Below are positions 1 to 11,943 of a stretch of DNA of 64,000 nt, piece by piece. Within the stretch, counting starts at the first letter, position 1; every line of letters starts with the position of its first letter. This DNA comes from Urechis unicinctus (lineage: Eukaryota > Annelida > Polychaeta > Xenopneusta > Urechidae), in the NCBI GenBank assembly GCA_034190875.2, contig CM067350.1, forward strand, positions 25,894,029 through 25,958,028, written 5' to 3'. Made by a program: the position numbers and the translations under genes. The notes beneath the pieces were generated by a model, which saw only the letters and a program-made list of their open reading frames with translations, was not told where the DNA came from and did no database searches.

Positions 1-585
1 ACTGGGAGCAAAGAATGGTCAGCCAGACCACAGGCACTTAGGGTAGGCCATTATGATCCTACCATGAATATCGCATGTAGTAATATTATTCAGAAGGTCA
101 AGCCCAACCAACCCTGTGAGACAGACCAGAACAGACAAGAAATTCATCACAGCTACTTGACTGATTAGCATATGCCAACAATGGTAAACCAACAAAGAAA
201 TCAAGCCAACATATTGTAGTTTAAGAATGGCCTATAATGTAAACATGCCCACATGGCAGTTTCACAACACTGAGTCCACAAATCCCTCTATGTCTGTTGG
301 CAGAGGATGCAAAACAGTCTGCTCTATGTGACTTAGTTACACAGAAGTTGCTGTTGACACAACATTTGTTTTTGGATTACCTGCACCTGGTAAAGGGTCA
401 TTTTTAGTAGTTGCATGTTAGGGAAGCAGAGATGTAGAATTACAAGCATGTACCACACACACAAGGACCATACACATACCAAAACAGAATTTATCAATGA
501 AGTTGGATTGGTTTAGTCCTGTTTAACATCGTTTAAATAAACAGATAAAGACGTCCAATAGGCTAGTATAGGTTTTGCATCAACG

Positions 586-632
586 TAGCCGTGCACGACG
601 TCTTATTGGTATATTACCGTCGTGCACGGCTA
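586..632. repeat. 15-bp perfect inverted repeat, 17-bp loop
   Basis: tagccgtgcacgacg at 586-600 is exactly complementary in reverse to cgtcgtgcacggcta at 618-632. The phrase 'catcaacgtag' also flanks the hairpin on both sides as a direct repeat. It could be the end of a small palindromic element or a transcribed hairpin; nothing else identifies it. Confidence 0.7.
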
Positions 633-1376
633 GCATCAACGTAGGCAAGGCAACTCGCCCCTGGTGTTTGATGCGAAATTTCTTTGACTAGCATCAACGA
701 TGCTGCTGCATTCTTGTCAGAAATAGTTGTAGACCTCGATGTAGTAGAACGAGCAGTGACGAACACGTTTGACTAAAGTAGACATTAAGGGAGAAAATCA
801 GTGTAGTGTAGTTCAATCGAGAACCGAGGGGTCACGGATAACTGTGACACATCGCTGGCTGCGATTTATGCTGTCAACCTCTAGATTTTAGATCACTCGC
901 TTACACCAGGGTGTACACCGCAGCTTTCTAATTCTGATGCACCCGTATTGATAGGATTCGCAAGAGGTTTGTGCGTTTATAAGGCCTATTACAAGAAGTC
1001 TTAACGTAAAGTCAATGCATGCCCTCGTAAGGCTACGCTAGACCTAGTGCGACAAATTCTTACAAGTAACAGTACAAGGTACAACTTGCTGCTAAGAGTA
1101 AGACTCTTACTAAGAGTAAGAGCACTGCCAGTAGCTCACCCTGTGTTCTGTGCCATCTCGTGAGTAACCTTCCTTTCTAGCGAAAACGAATAATAAAAAG
1201 CTATGACTGAGCTATCAAAATATTGGTACCCACCCGGCGTTCTGCATTTTGACCAGTGTCAGCGGTTATGTGACTTGCACCTTGGAGTTTGGGACTTGAC
1301 TGTGGATAATATGCGGCCGGCGATGGACTGTGACAAGCATCCTTGACCCCGCTGACCCCTTACCTTATACTACAAA

Positions 1377-1384
1377 TGACGTCA
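1377..1384. promoter_or_regulatory. CRE-like site TGACGTCA with a degenerate second copy nearby
   Basis: A perfect palindromic cAMP-response-element core occurs in 'aaatgacgtcatggaatcc'. About 50 bases further on (near 1425-1442) the flank is repeated as 'gaatgacgacatggaatcc', with the core altered. It lies about 640 bases before the first RNF220 coding exon, so a role in that promoter is possible but only inferred. Confidence 0.35.
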
Positions 1385-2017
1385 TGGAATCCTTCACCAG
1401 AAAAACCCAGACCAGCAGATGTCGAATGACGACATGGAATCCCTCTACCGAAGGGATTTCCCAGTCAGACTGATCAAGTGTATCTTTCGATCTAACAAAC
1501 CACCCATCTATCCGCCAAATAAAGAGACATCCTTCAATGATCCACGGCAGTGATTTAAGAAAGTAATGAAACTTTTAAATTGTTTTCTATTGTTGTCCAT
1601 ATGACTTTTCCGATTTTGACCGAACAATGTTAATTTCGCGCTTGTTTACCTCCACATACATCTCATGCAGTCAATGTTTACATCCAAACGATTCTACCCT
1701 AGGGCGGTTATATCAGCTGTCATCGAGTCATCAGCTGCTTGTTTTGTTCTTAAAAGGTAAATATTCCACCCACTGTGTCCAAGTATTTCCACTCGTCATC
1801 ATATTTTTTACCTATGTCATGTCAACTTTCCAAATTATCTGTTATTATCACCGCTGTAATAATTACTGTTGAGAAGTGCCCAGTTTGATGTGGATACATA
1901 ATCAGATAACTTTTGATTACTCAATTACTTAAGATATGACAGTCAAAGTCCTTAAATTACTGGATGCAAATTTTCATTTGAAGCTGTATTTTTTTACCAT
2001 TTTCACTGTTTCAGGAA

Positions 2018-3179
2018 ATGGAAAAGGAAGGTCCCATTCAATGTGTGGCAGGTTTGCCCCTAAAGAATTGTGATTCAACAGACAGTGCTTCATCAATGGA
2101 TCACAACGGGGATTCCTCCCATGAAAATATTCAGAGCAATTGCTGTTTGCTGACTCTGTTATCAACTGATAAAGACAGTAAATTATGTTCTGTCAACTCA
2201 GCTCTAGTAAGCACAGCTCAGGAACACGAACTCAACCATGATGAAACTACAATAACAGAAGATGTTATATTCCCTCCAAGGCAACCTCCAATGGCTACAG
2301 ACTGTGATTCCCTGCATATCCAGTGTAATTCCAATGGAGAGCAAACTTCAACAAACACCTTTACTCCACAGCTTACAAAGAAAAGTAGGATTTTAAATTA
2401 ACATTTTGAATAACCAATAGTATTTATGATGTCGTAGGAACCATGTAACTGTTTGAGGTTGCTCCTTACTTAATATATCATGATATATTTTCTACTGTCC
2501 AGGTATATTTTTTTTTAATGAGAATGACATAATTTGACTTTAACCATAGAAATCACAGTTGTTCTCTTATATATTTATAAGGGTCACGTAAAAGAAAAGC
2601 CCCAGATGACATCCGTGTCAAGTGTCCAATATGTGCGTCTCAGCTTCTTCCTCGCGACTTAGCCAACCATCTTGCCTGTGAGACATCCAAACTGGACCAC
2701 ATTACCCGGTAGGACTCCATTGCTTTCCCCCTCATTGCTTTGTACCTACATTATTTATACCTCACTTGTATACATCCCCAGTTAATGAGTCACTTCATAT
2801 TGATGTTTATTTTTGTTGAGGCCTGTGAAATATATTTTTATCTGTCTCAGTGAATTTTCTTATCTACCAGCCTAGTTGGCCTGGCTTTTTTGGCTGTGCT
2901 GTTCAACAATGCTTATCAAATACCATTGCTCCAGCATTCCTCAGTCTGTTTGTAATCTTGGATGGCACGTTTTTAAGCAATCGGCTCGTAATTTCTATCT
3001 GTAGGGATCTAAGATTGCACTGACATTATTCCAGACGTCATACTATCAAAATAAGGAATATCTGGTACATTTAGATGGCACATTTTGTAAATTAAGCTGG
3101 TGCAATGATATAAGTGTGCGTACAAACACATCTTAGCATTTGCTTTAGTTGCAAAATTATCAAGCTTTGTCATAACATT

Positions 3180-3240
<61 letters not shown>

Positions 3241-6200
3241 TACAATATACAAATATATATGTGTGTGTGTGTGCATGCAAATGTTTGCTTGCGCATGTGG
3301 TGTGTGTGTGTGTGTGAGATAATACCCTTCACCCAATCTAATTTGTGGTTGTAGGAGAATTAAGACCCCACAGTCATCTAAAAAGGTAAGTTTCTTATAC
3401 CTGTGAGTCGTCAGACATTGTGAATTGTCTGGCATAATGCACCTCCATAAATATTTCCTTTGTTTCATAATTTGACTTGGTCATGATGTTTTAAGTTGGG
3501 TTGTTGATGGTATATGGTCCATCTCCATACACTCTGGGGAAAGTGTCCTTTCTTTCATGTGAAGCCTGACTTAGTCTCATCTTGAACTCGCACATAATAA
3601 ATGGTGGGAGTGACTTTTTTGTAAAATGTATGTTTTGATTCGACAGAGTGCTACTATTGACGAGTGTGCTTCTCACAAGCGATACCAGGTCTGTATGTGG
3701 TGTGAAACTCATCAAGTATGCAAGTTTTTTTCATATCATCAATTTAAGTTTTTACACAAACTTATATTTGATCATCATTTATGTTATAGACTGAACCATA
3801 ATAAAGGAATAGTTTTCTGCTTTGTCATGTGTCTTGAACTCAGTCCTATCTCCGAATTCGATACAACAGAGAAAAGAGACATCATGGTAAGTAGTTGACA
3901 TGATAATTAAGAGAACATCGATTAAAAACTGAATCTGAATATTTGCCTATTTTGTTTGTTTAACTTTGCCTATTTGTTCATTTTGTGGCAGTTAAGAAGA
4001 GAGAAGGGGAGAAAGAAACAACTTGTCCCGTCTGCATGAAAGTGATATCTGGCACCCCAGCTGAGCTCAGTGTCCACGTGGACAAATGTCTGGTAATTAT
4101 GATCTGATAGCTTAGTTCTACCTTCTATCCTCTTGCAACATAAATTGTCATCTTGGCATTAACTTAACCTTGGTATGTGATGTGGGTGAGGTTGATGTGG
4201 ATGACCTGTGTGTGTTCCTGATAGAGAGGAGATGTGGTTTTGGTGATATTAGGCGATTGTGTGGTATATGTGGAAGATTTTGATGTGGAGGTCTTGTTTG
4301 TTTGTGTTAGAATGGAGATGTGGAGAGGTTGATGTGGAGGTCTTGTTTGTTTGTGTTAGAATGGAGATGTGGAGGAGGTTGATGTGGAGGTCTTGTTTGT
4401 TTGTGTTAGAATGGAGATGTGGAGGAGGTTGATGTGGAGGTCTTGTTTGTTTGTGTTAGAATGGAGATGTGGAGAGGTTGATGTGGAGGTCTTGTTTGTT
4501 TGTGTTAGAATGGAGATGTGGAGAGGTTGATGTGGAGGTCTTGTTTGTTTGTGTTAGAATGGAGATGTGGAGGAGGTTGATGTGGAGGTCTTGTTTGTTT
4601 GTGTTAGAATGGAGATGTGGGGAGGCTGATGTTGAGGTCTTGTTTGTTTGTGTTAGAATGGAGATGTGGAGGAGGTTGATGTGGAGGAGGTTGATGTGGA
4701 GGTCTTGTTTGTTTGTGTTAGAATGGAGATGTGGGAAGGCTGATGTGGAGGTCTTGTTTGTTTGTGTTAGAATGGAGATGTGGAGGAGGTTGATGTGGAG
4801 GTCTTGTTTGTTTGTGTTAGAATGGAGATGTGGAAGAGGTTGATGTGGAGGTCTTGTTTGTTTGTGTTAGAATGGAGATGTGGAGAGGTTGATGTGGAGG
4901 TCTTGTTTGTTTGTGTTAGAATGGAGATGTGGAGGAGGTTGATGTGGAGGTCTTGTTTGTTTGTGTTAGAATGGAGATGTGGAAGAGGTTGATGTGGAGG
5001 TCTTGTTTGTTTGTGTTAGAATGGAGATGTGGAGAGGTTGATGTGGAGGTCTTGTTTGTTTGTGTTAGAATGGAGATGTGGAGAGGTTGATGTGGAGGTC
5101 TTGTTTGTTTGTGTTAGAATGGAGATGTGGAGGAGGTTGATGTGGAGGTCTTGTTTGTTTGTGTTAGAATGGAGATGTGGGGAGGCTGATGTTGAGGTCT
5201 TGTTTGTTTGTGTTAGAATGGAGATGTGGAGGAGGTTGATGTGGAGGAGGTTGATGTGGAGGTCTTGTTTGTTTGTGTTAGAATGGAGATGTGGGAAGGC
5301 TGATGTGGAGGTCTTGTTTGTTTGTGTTAGAATGGAGATGTGGAGGAGGTTGATGTGGAGGTCTTGTTTGTTTGTGTTAGAATGGAGATGTGGAAGAGGT
5401 TGATGTGGAGGATGAGGATTCATATGAAGAATACACATGGGCAGGACAAACACGCGTCCGCGCCACGTCGCTACTGGAAGGAGGTGTTTCCGGTCAGTTA
5501 TGACATCAATAACTCAGATGTTACTCTAGAACCAAGACTAGTTCCTCTCCTCAAGTTGCTTTGCTTTTTATTCAGTTTTCTATTTTCACATGGCAACTTA
5601 CACATTCTAATATTGTGCCAACGACAATGATTTTCATTCAATCCATTTTTTAGAATCATAGAACTATGTTAACTGTTGCATTGATGAGTGAAATGTCTTG
5701 TTATTTCTATGATAGATCTGGGGTACAGCAACTGCAATAAACCTGCCAGCGGAGACGAATCTGGGTGTGATGGTGAGCTGGATGTGGACATTGATGGAGA
5801 CAACTCCCTTCTTTATGGAATCTCACAGTATCTTTGAACTTGTGAAGAGAATGAATTGTTATCAGTGATGTTTTTTCCCCCATTTAATTAAGCTATTTCT
5901 CGCTTACATATGCCATGCACAACTTTAGTCGCCATCAAATTTAACGGTAGCTTATGTTGCTATTCAATAAGTTGGCTTCCATCTTTTGTGTAGCATCCAT
6001 GACTGCAATATCAGATATACAGAGGCAGATTTGAAGCCATGTGCATCAGAAGAACCTGAAGAGGAAAAGAGGAGAAGCGCTCTGCGAGAAGCTTTGATTC
6101 AGTGAGAAGCTTAATTTGTGGATGGGTGTCAGGTTTATAAATGGTTTGTGAGGATTTGTCAGGCTTTATACTGATCTATGAAGATGTGTTAGGCTTTATA

Positions 6201-7815
6201 CATGTTTATGAGGATGTGCCTGGCTTTTTACAGTTCTGTGAGGCTTTATACAGGTCTATGAGAATGTGTCAGGCTTTATACTGGTCTGTGAGGATGTGTC
6301 AGGCTTTATACTGGTCTGTGAGGATGTGTCAGGCTTTATACTGGTCTGTGAGAATGTGTCAGGCTTTATACTGGTCTATGAGAATGTGTCAGGCTTTATA
6401 CTGGTCTGTGAGGATGTGTCAGGCTTTATACTGGTCTGTGAGAATGTGTCAGGCTTTATACTAGTCTGTGAGGATGTGTCAGGCTTTATACTGGTCTGTG
6501 AGGATGTGTCAGGCTTTATACAGGTGTATGAGGATGTGTCAGGCTTTATACTGGTCTGTGAGGATGTGTCAGGCTTTATACAGGTGTATGAGGATGTGTC
6601 AGGCTTTATACTGGTCTATGAGGATGTGTCAGGCTTTATTTATATCTATATGTGGAGGTTTCAGGATTTATATGGTCTATGTGGGCATGTCAATCTTCAG
6701 ATCTCAAATTTCATGTGAACAATATTGTTGGTGATGGCATGCAGTTGTGTTTGATGTGCCTGCCACTTAGTATCATCTCATTGGTTGGCAGGGGGGCTGA
6801 GTCTGAGCAAGCTGCCCTTCAATTGGAGGTGGAGTCAGAAAGAGCCTCCCCTCACTTGGAGAACCAGTCATCCGCTCACACACTTGCATCAAGCATCAAC
6901 ATGGGATCCCCAAGTCCACCTGAACCCACTCAACAGACAACATCCTCCAGTCTGTCAGACACAACATGTAGGTTTCAACTATGGCAGTGTTTCTTCTCGC
7001 CTGATGTAACTGTTTCGTGGGTGACAGAATGCTGATTTGTTTCAGGCCAAAATGAAGCCTCCTGCTTATCACAAAACAACTCCAGTCATACCTTATCTAG
7101 GCAGCAGTGAGTGGAAGCTTCCCAATGATAGTGACTTTTGACACAAAAAAAGTTATTTATTTTTGACCCCAGTGGTGTCATTTCCTTTGTCATGATATCT
7201 CCTTTAGTGTTCGTTGGATACATACTAACTGCATGTTAATTTTTAAGTTTTTTATGAAATGCAGGGTGTGACAAATGTGGACAGAGTGCATTAAGTGAAG
7301 CTCTGAAAGAAACGATTAGAAACCTACAGAAACAAATGGATTCCACCGAGCAACAGAAATGTCTCATCTGCATGGTGCGTGTTAATGCTATTCATGTGAG
7401 ATCAATCATGTATGCCTGTGATCTGTGTCTGTAATTGCCTTGTTTATTGGTGTTGTTCAGGACTGGTACTCCCGGCCTCTCGTCTCCATCCAGTGCTGGC
7501 ACGTTCACTGTGAGCAGTGCTGGCTCCAGACACTGGTAGGCTCACTCCCTCTCTGCTAAGAAATTACTGTATATACTTATGTACAAGTCACAAAATTCAA
7601 TCCAATTAAGGGGTATGCAATCTTCATACTCATGCGATCTATATATAGGTAAAAACAGTATCTTCTAACCCTTGATGGTTTGGTATTTTTAAAACCTGGT
7701 GGCATGTCAATCAATCTCTATATTGTCTTTGTATTATTTACAGGGGGCCAAGAAGTTGTGTCCCCAATGTAACATGATCACATCCCCCAGCGAGTTGCGA
7801 CGGATCTACCTCTGA
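2018..7815 (+). CDS. RNF220: RNF220-like E3 ubiquitin-protein ligase, 13 coding exons
   Basis: RING-type ubiquitin ligase; vertebrate RNF220 acts on transcription regulators and stabilises beta-catenin. Coding exons read from splice sites and phase: 2018-2384, 2582-2708, 3355-3385, 3647-3688, 3844-3886, 3992-4092, 5381-5483, 5716-5827, 6015-6101, 6792-6967, 7265-7374, 7461-7535, 7744-7815; sum 1446 nt, 481 residues plus TGA. Seen in order: an N-terminal CPIC zinc motif after a KRKAPDD stretch, the RYQ-SYLRIRYNR block, a CPVC...H...C zinc finger, the acidic block ending EEYTWAGQTRVRATSLLEG, a DVDIDGD...YTEADLKPC block, a coiled coil, and a C-terminal C3HC4 RING (about C429 to C467) ending LRRIYL. 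These blocks and the extreme C-terminus match the RNF220 family. The ATG at 2018 has context gaaATGg, but an upstream exon could extend the N-terminus. The intron before exon 7 and the one before exon 10 hold minisatellites. Confidence 0.93.
3183..3318. repeat. (TA)n then (TG)n microsatellites in an RNF220 intron
   Basis: An uninterrupted TA tract runs from about 3183 to 3237, followed by TG tracts at about 3260-3273 and 3299-3318. They lie in the intron between the 2582-2708 and 3355-3385 exons; the TG tract ends about 35 bases before the next acceptor. IY/VCV-rich open frames here are products of the simple repeat. Confidence 0.95.
4281..5413 (+). repeat. 49/50-bp minisatellite carrying 22 copies of a splice acceptor
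   Basis: Each unit joins the intron end 'gtcttgtttgtttgtgttag' to the exon start AATGGAGATGTGG(A/G)... through 'ttgatgtggag'. Acceptor AGs end at 4310, 4359, 4409, 4459, 4508, 4557, 4607, 4656, 4721, 4770, 4820, 4870, 4919, 4969, 5019, 5068, 5117, 5167, 5216, 5281, 5330 and 5380. Only the last joins the real exon 5381-5483 in frame. Units 4459-4820 and 5019-5380 show the same spacing (49,49,50,49,65,49,50), so a 560-bp block has been duplicated. The ORFs read through the array are by-products. Confidence 0.95.
6131..6690 (+). repeat. 30-bp minisatellite in an RNF220 intron
   Basis: About 18 head-to-tail copies of a 30-bp unit beginning aggctttatactggtctgtg and ending aggatgtgtc; the first and last few are degenerate. 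It fills most of the intron between the 6015-6101 and 6792-6967 exons. Because the unit is a multiple of three, two frames stay open and spell a 10-residue repeat (VSGFILVCED). There is no acceptor or donor consensus tying it to the mRNA, so it is read as intronic. Confidence 0.95.
7046..7106 (+). other. Candidate alternative (poison) exon of RNF220
   Basis: A 61-base segment is flanked by an excellent acceptor (gctgatttgtttcag) and the consensus donor gtgagt. Joined to the preceding exon (ending at 6967) it is open, but joined onward to the exon at 7265 it gives a TGA at once, before the RING. Skipping it keeps the frame. It may be an alternative exon that truncates the protein or triggers mRNA decay, or a chance pair of sites. 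Confidence 0.4.
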
Positions 7816-8648
7816 CCTACCAGACCGTCCCCATCCTCAGATTGTTTGGGAGGGTCCTGGCATACAACCCAGCGCATGTCCGGATTTCTTAATCCATGAA
7901 CAATTTGTATTGTTTTAACTTGTTATGAAATATTTCATCCAGTGTTACATTATCTGTAATGGCATCTGTTTGAGTAAATGCTGTTATTTTTTTATGTGAG
8001 CTTGTCATGTTCCCTTCTTTTCACCTCTCAGTTAAACATAATAGCCAAATATCAGTGGTCAATTTTTCGTTTACATCATCGACATGTAGTGTACCGACTA
8101 CACTTGTTCTCTAGATAACAAACAAGGGTTGATCAGAGGCCTAATGTATGAGCTTAGAAAACTAGTCCATTGGAGAATTAAACAGACAAGAAATGATTTT
8201 AAGGTTAATATTTGCATATCAAACATGATGGCATGATATTCAGTGAGGTAATGTTCATGAAGTCAAATTAATGGACAAGAAAGCTGTAAATTTACACCTG
8301 CTAGGTTAACATAATAAACAAATACTCATATTTTTTACATCTGCTTTATGTTGAAAGGTTTTCATCAACTGAACTACACCCATCCTCATCTCTTGATAAA
8401 CAACGAGGATCAATCAGTTTCACCTGAATACATCTATACAGCAGCCTAACGCACAAGCGAAGAGAGCTAGTTCAATGAAACAGTGCTTCGACATCCAATG
8501 CATGTATTCATTAAGCATCCAAAGAAAACACACAGGAATGTTTTTAGTTTATTCATTTTGACATCAAACATCGATGAGATGTTATCCAGCACATACATAT
8601 ATCTAGCAGGCCGACAATGGTTAAGTAATGCCGGTGTAAAATGGCAAA
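7816..8648. other. Convergent 3' regions of RNF220 and RPA2
   Basis: No coding sequence is seen between the two stop codons. A forward AATAAA at 8313-8318 could end RNF220 transcripts, about 500 bases after its stop. A reverse-strand AATAAA (ttattt-type complement, tttatt at 8548-8553) lies about 95 bases beyond the RPA2 stop. The two 3' ends therefore lie close together or nearly abut. Confidence 0.5.
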
Positions 8649-11422
8649 CTACATGGAATCAGTCGATTTGTAATGATCATCGTCAATGGTAGAGTAAATG
8701 TGACCTTCTCCGCTAAGAAACTCTATTGCATCCCTGTTAACACAAAATTGAGTAGTTGAGACACATCCAGATGGACAAAATCAACTTTTCTAGCGATGTT
8801 ACATACATGAATGGAGACCCATGGTGATGAAAGATACCACCAGTGCAAAGGGGTACAAGCGAAGCCCTGCTGAACAGCACAGCTTAATTCTTTTGGCTAT
8901 TGTTGATTATGTAAATTTTATGCGTAATATAAATGAAGATACTAATGGAACGTACCGTACAGATTTCTGTGGTATACCTCGCACCTTCTCACAGATCTCT
9001 TTGATATTCATGCCCTGATCATTTGGACAGCCACGGATGAGATTATGGACCTACAACACAGAGCAACAATCATTGAAACAAGAAAATACATACACAAACA
9101 TAAAATGACCTAAGTCGGATGAAGTTTTTTCAGAGTAATTTGCCCATCTGTTAACTGTTGTCTTATAATTTATGGCGTACATTATTCTATAATGTTATGC
9201 TGTAGGAATCTGTGCATGAGCTTAATACATAAATATTAATGACATCACATGAAGGAATTCCTAGCTGTATTTTGCTGTTGGGGTATGCAGCCATTACAAG
9301 TTGAACATCTTGCAATTCACCCACCTGTGCTTGTACAGGGGTGAGACCCTGGTCTGTCTGAGCTGCCCCATAGCCGGTCGACATGGTGACATCGGACTGA
9401 CCATAGCCTGTTGGTGGTGCCATGCTGCCTCCCGCCTGCCAACGTACATAAAGTCACTATATCTAGTCCCAATAATAGAGCTGATCATTTAGGTGCAGGA
9501 TTCACACATCACTAACATGGTTTGTTTGTCTAAGTCAATAAAGGTTACTGTGAAGGAGACATATAACGCCAGCAAAGCTGCCTCATTAAGATGATCCAGA
9601 GGTGAGTGAACTCTACACTCCAACAGCTACACCAATACCATAGGCTGTCATGTCTGGGTGGATTTAATGGCAAGACATAATAGCTTGCTTTTTAATTGAA
9701 AAACTAAAGCCAGTTGAGAAAATACTAGAACAAAATTAGAATTATAGGTGCTGTTCCCATGATAACTGCTGCCCCACCCCCCCCCCAGATTACGTCCTAC
9801 AGCCAGTCTGTCCCTATCACTTCAGTTGCTGTTCCCTCCTATAGTCATTAGTTCCCGCCACCACCCCCCAGCCTCAACAGCTACGTTAACTCTACTCCAG
9901 CTATTGTTTCCAGTTCCTCCCCCAGCTCCCTCTACAGCGGCAATTCTCCCTACACTACACAGTCACAATACCCATTACAACCAACATTCTCTCCTACAGT
10001 TTCCATTCTCTCAACGGCCAGTAACCCCCACCCTCCCCCAAACCTCCTACAGCTACAACTTTGTCACAGACCCTGAACTTACTTACACTGGCACCCTTTG
10101 TTTGCGTCATGTGGGCATGGATGGTTTCCAGCAAGTGGGTTGTGATCTCGTTGGCATCCGTTATCTTGGCAACCTTGAAGGCATTGATGCTGCGCTTGTT
10201 CTGGAAGGAGCGGATGTTGCCATAGACACGAACATAGCTCTTAGTCGCCATGATGCCTGTGTGTGTATCTTCTGGGGTATTTTCCTGAAGCCAATCAGAT
10301 CATCATATGAGTTAGTCAGGTAAGTAGCAGAGAACATAAACACACTATTTATCCAGACTCACAATACCCACAAATCGTTCAAATAATTAAGCATGGTCGC
10401 AAAACACAACTGCTAACTATATCACTAGCCCCATTCAAATATTTCACAAATTGATGGGGCTGGAGCTCACTCACATCGTTGTCAACAAACTGCCTGACTT
10501 CTATAGGCGGCCCGGACATGTCGTCGACTTCATAGTCGATCCTTGTCGCTGAACTCTTCACCTTCCTCACCACACCAACCATAGACACCTAGAGACCAAC
10601 AGATCCAATGCTAACAGCAGGGACATGAAGCAAAACTACTAACAGGAAAGTGCACTTGTGGGCGTGCTCGCGCGAGGCATGGGTGTTTGCCATGAGGGAG
10701 GGTGCTGTGTCAGTGCTTGTGGCATAGGTGTGTAAGGGGTGGTTGAATAGGTGTTCATGACACAGGTGTTTGTTCATGGCTAGGGTGCACATAGTCTGGA
10801 TGTGTATGCTCTGGGTGTGTGAACTCGCGCTGGATCAGGGAGTGTGTCGAGTGGGCATGTATGGTCTGGGTATGGTGAGTATAGGATTCAACTGCACACC
10901 AACCTTCATGGGTTTAAGGTGGTAACAAAGGTTGGGCATACATGAGAAAATTAAATTCACCTGATCGAGCAGTCTTTTTGGGATGAATGGGAAAGAAAGA
11001 AAAAAAGAGGGAAATAAGTGGTTGAAGATGATCTGGGACAAGACAATGAAAAAGACAAAAACGCAAACTTGTATGGCACCACCTGCCGATTGATAGGGCC
11101 AGGCCATTCCAGCCTCTCGTCTAGGTAAATACTGGGCTAAATATGTTGCAGATATGGTCTTTGTAAGGACCACTCCAATTAACCACCCGACTCCCATTGT
11201 CCACTGACCAAGTCGCAACCCAAGGCAAACAGGTGGTCCCCTATTAGTTGCCTCTCATGACACGCAGGAGGATGCAGTGGGCCTATTCTACCTCCTGACC
11301 CACAGGGGGGAGTGTATGGTCTAGGTGTGTGTGTGTGGTCTAGGTGCACTTGATGTATATGTATCTATATATATATATATATATATGAATCTATATATAT
11401 ATATATATATACATATATAAAG

Positions 11423-11515
<93 letters not shown>

Positions 11516-11943
11516 CATATATATATACTTGGGTGTGGTGTGTGTTTATATGGTATGGCTAGGCTTGATTTGGGTGTACATGGTCTGGACGTTACCTGGT
11601 GAATCTCGACATCGTCTAACATGAACTTGTCCTCCACTTGTGAAGCTCTCCACACCTGTGCTGTTGTCACTGGCATGACATTCTGTAGTCGACTGCGAGT
11701 TGGCTGTTACCCACACCACACACATTATAGTACCGAATGTTTACCCGTTTCCGGCTTATCGGCCGAGATCAAAACAAAGCAGCTTATAAACCAGCCATTT
11801 TTGAGGTTTTATTAAGCACTAAGGATCATGTGGCCTATATAAGCATAGTCTGGAGGATACCTTTTGTGATGCTGAAGGTGAACCGAATGAGGGTGAGTTA
11901 AGGAAGCCACCACCTTGGTCCCCCCCACCTCCAGCGTTGAACC
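8649..11943 (-). CDS. RPA2: Replication protein A 32-kDa subunit (5' exon not found)
   Basis: Middle subunit of the RPA trimer, which coats single-stranded DNA in replication and repair in the nucleus. Exons on the minus strand, 5' to 3': 11861-11943, 11596-11682, 10475-10588, 10087-10284, 9325-9435, 8956-9050, 8649-8733 (TAG at 8649-8651). All junctions are GT/AG and in phase, giving about 256 residues, close to the usual 270. Visible: the Gly/Ser-rich N-terminal tail ([20 protein letters not shown]), the OB fold ([52 protein letters not shown]), the [15 protein letters not shown] helix, a Gly/Gln-rich linker, and the C-terminal winged helix ([13 protein letters not shown] ... [20 protein letters not shown]). 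The 11861 exon starts in phase 1, so one short upstream exon with the initiator remains unplaced. RNF220 is convergent to it. Confidence 0.92.
11075..11290 (-). repeat. SINE-like dispersed repeat, copy 1 (in an RPA2 intron)
   Basis: On the minus strand this reads ataggcccactgcatcctcc ... gaggcaactaatagggg ... gggttgcgact ... ggacaatggga ... cgagaggctggaatggcctg. The same ordered blocks occur on the plus strand at 44025-44252, with scattered substitutions. It has no coding capacity. A short interspersed element is the likeliest explanation; no tRNA-like promoter boxes are clear. It sits in the RPA2 intron between 10588 and 11596. Confidence 0.7.
11354..11527. repeat. (TA)n / (TG)n microsatellite in an RPA2 intron
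   Basis: Broken TA tracts with a central TG run (about 11439-11454) and then a pure TA tract. It ends about 70 bases from the 3' side of the RPA2 exon 11596-11682, inside the intron. Confidence 0.95.

Larger units (their letters stand above)
1..2014. other. Upstream region of RNF220, no coding exon recognised
   Basis: No convincing protein-coding exon is visible; the short open frames have no recognisable domain or splice context. The stretch should hold the promoter and any 5' untranslated exon of the RNF220 gene, because its first coding exon at 2015 is preceded by a splice acceptor (tttcactgtttcag). A CRE-like site (1377-1384) and a hairpin (586-632) lie here. The transcription start cannot be placed. 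Confidence 0.5.

Noticed and set aside
4469..5403. Two identical 124-codon frames (and a 145-codon antisense frame) in the RNF220 intron
   Set aside because: Produced by the 49/50-bp minisatellite and its 560-bp duplication; they have no start context or splice continuity.
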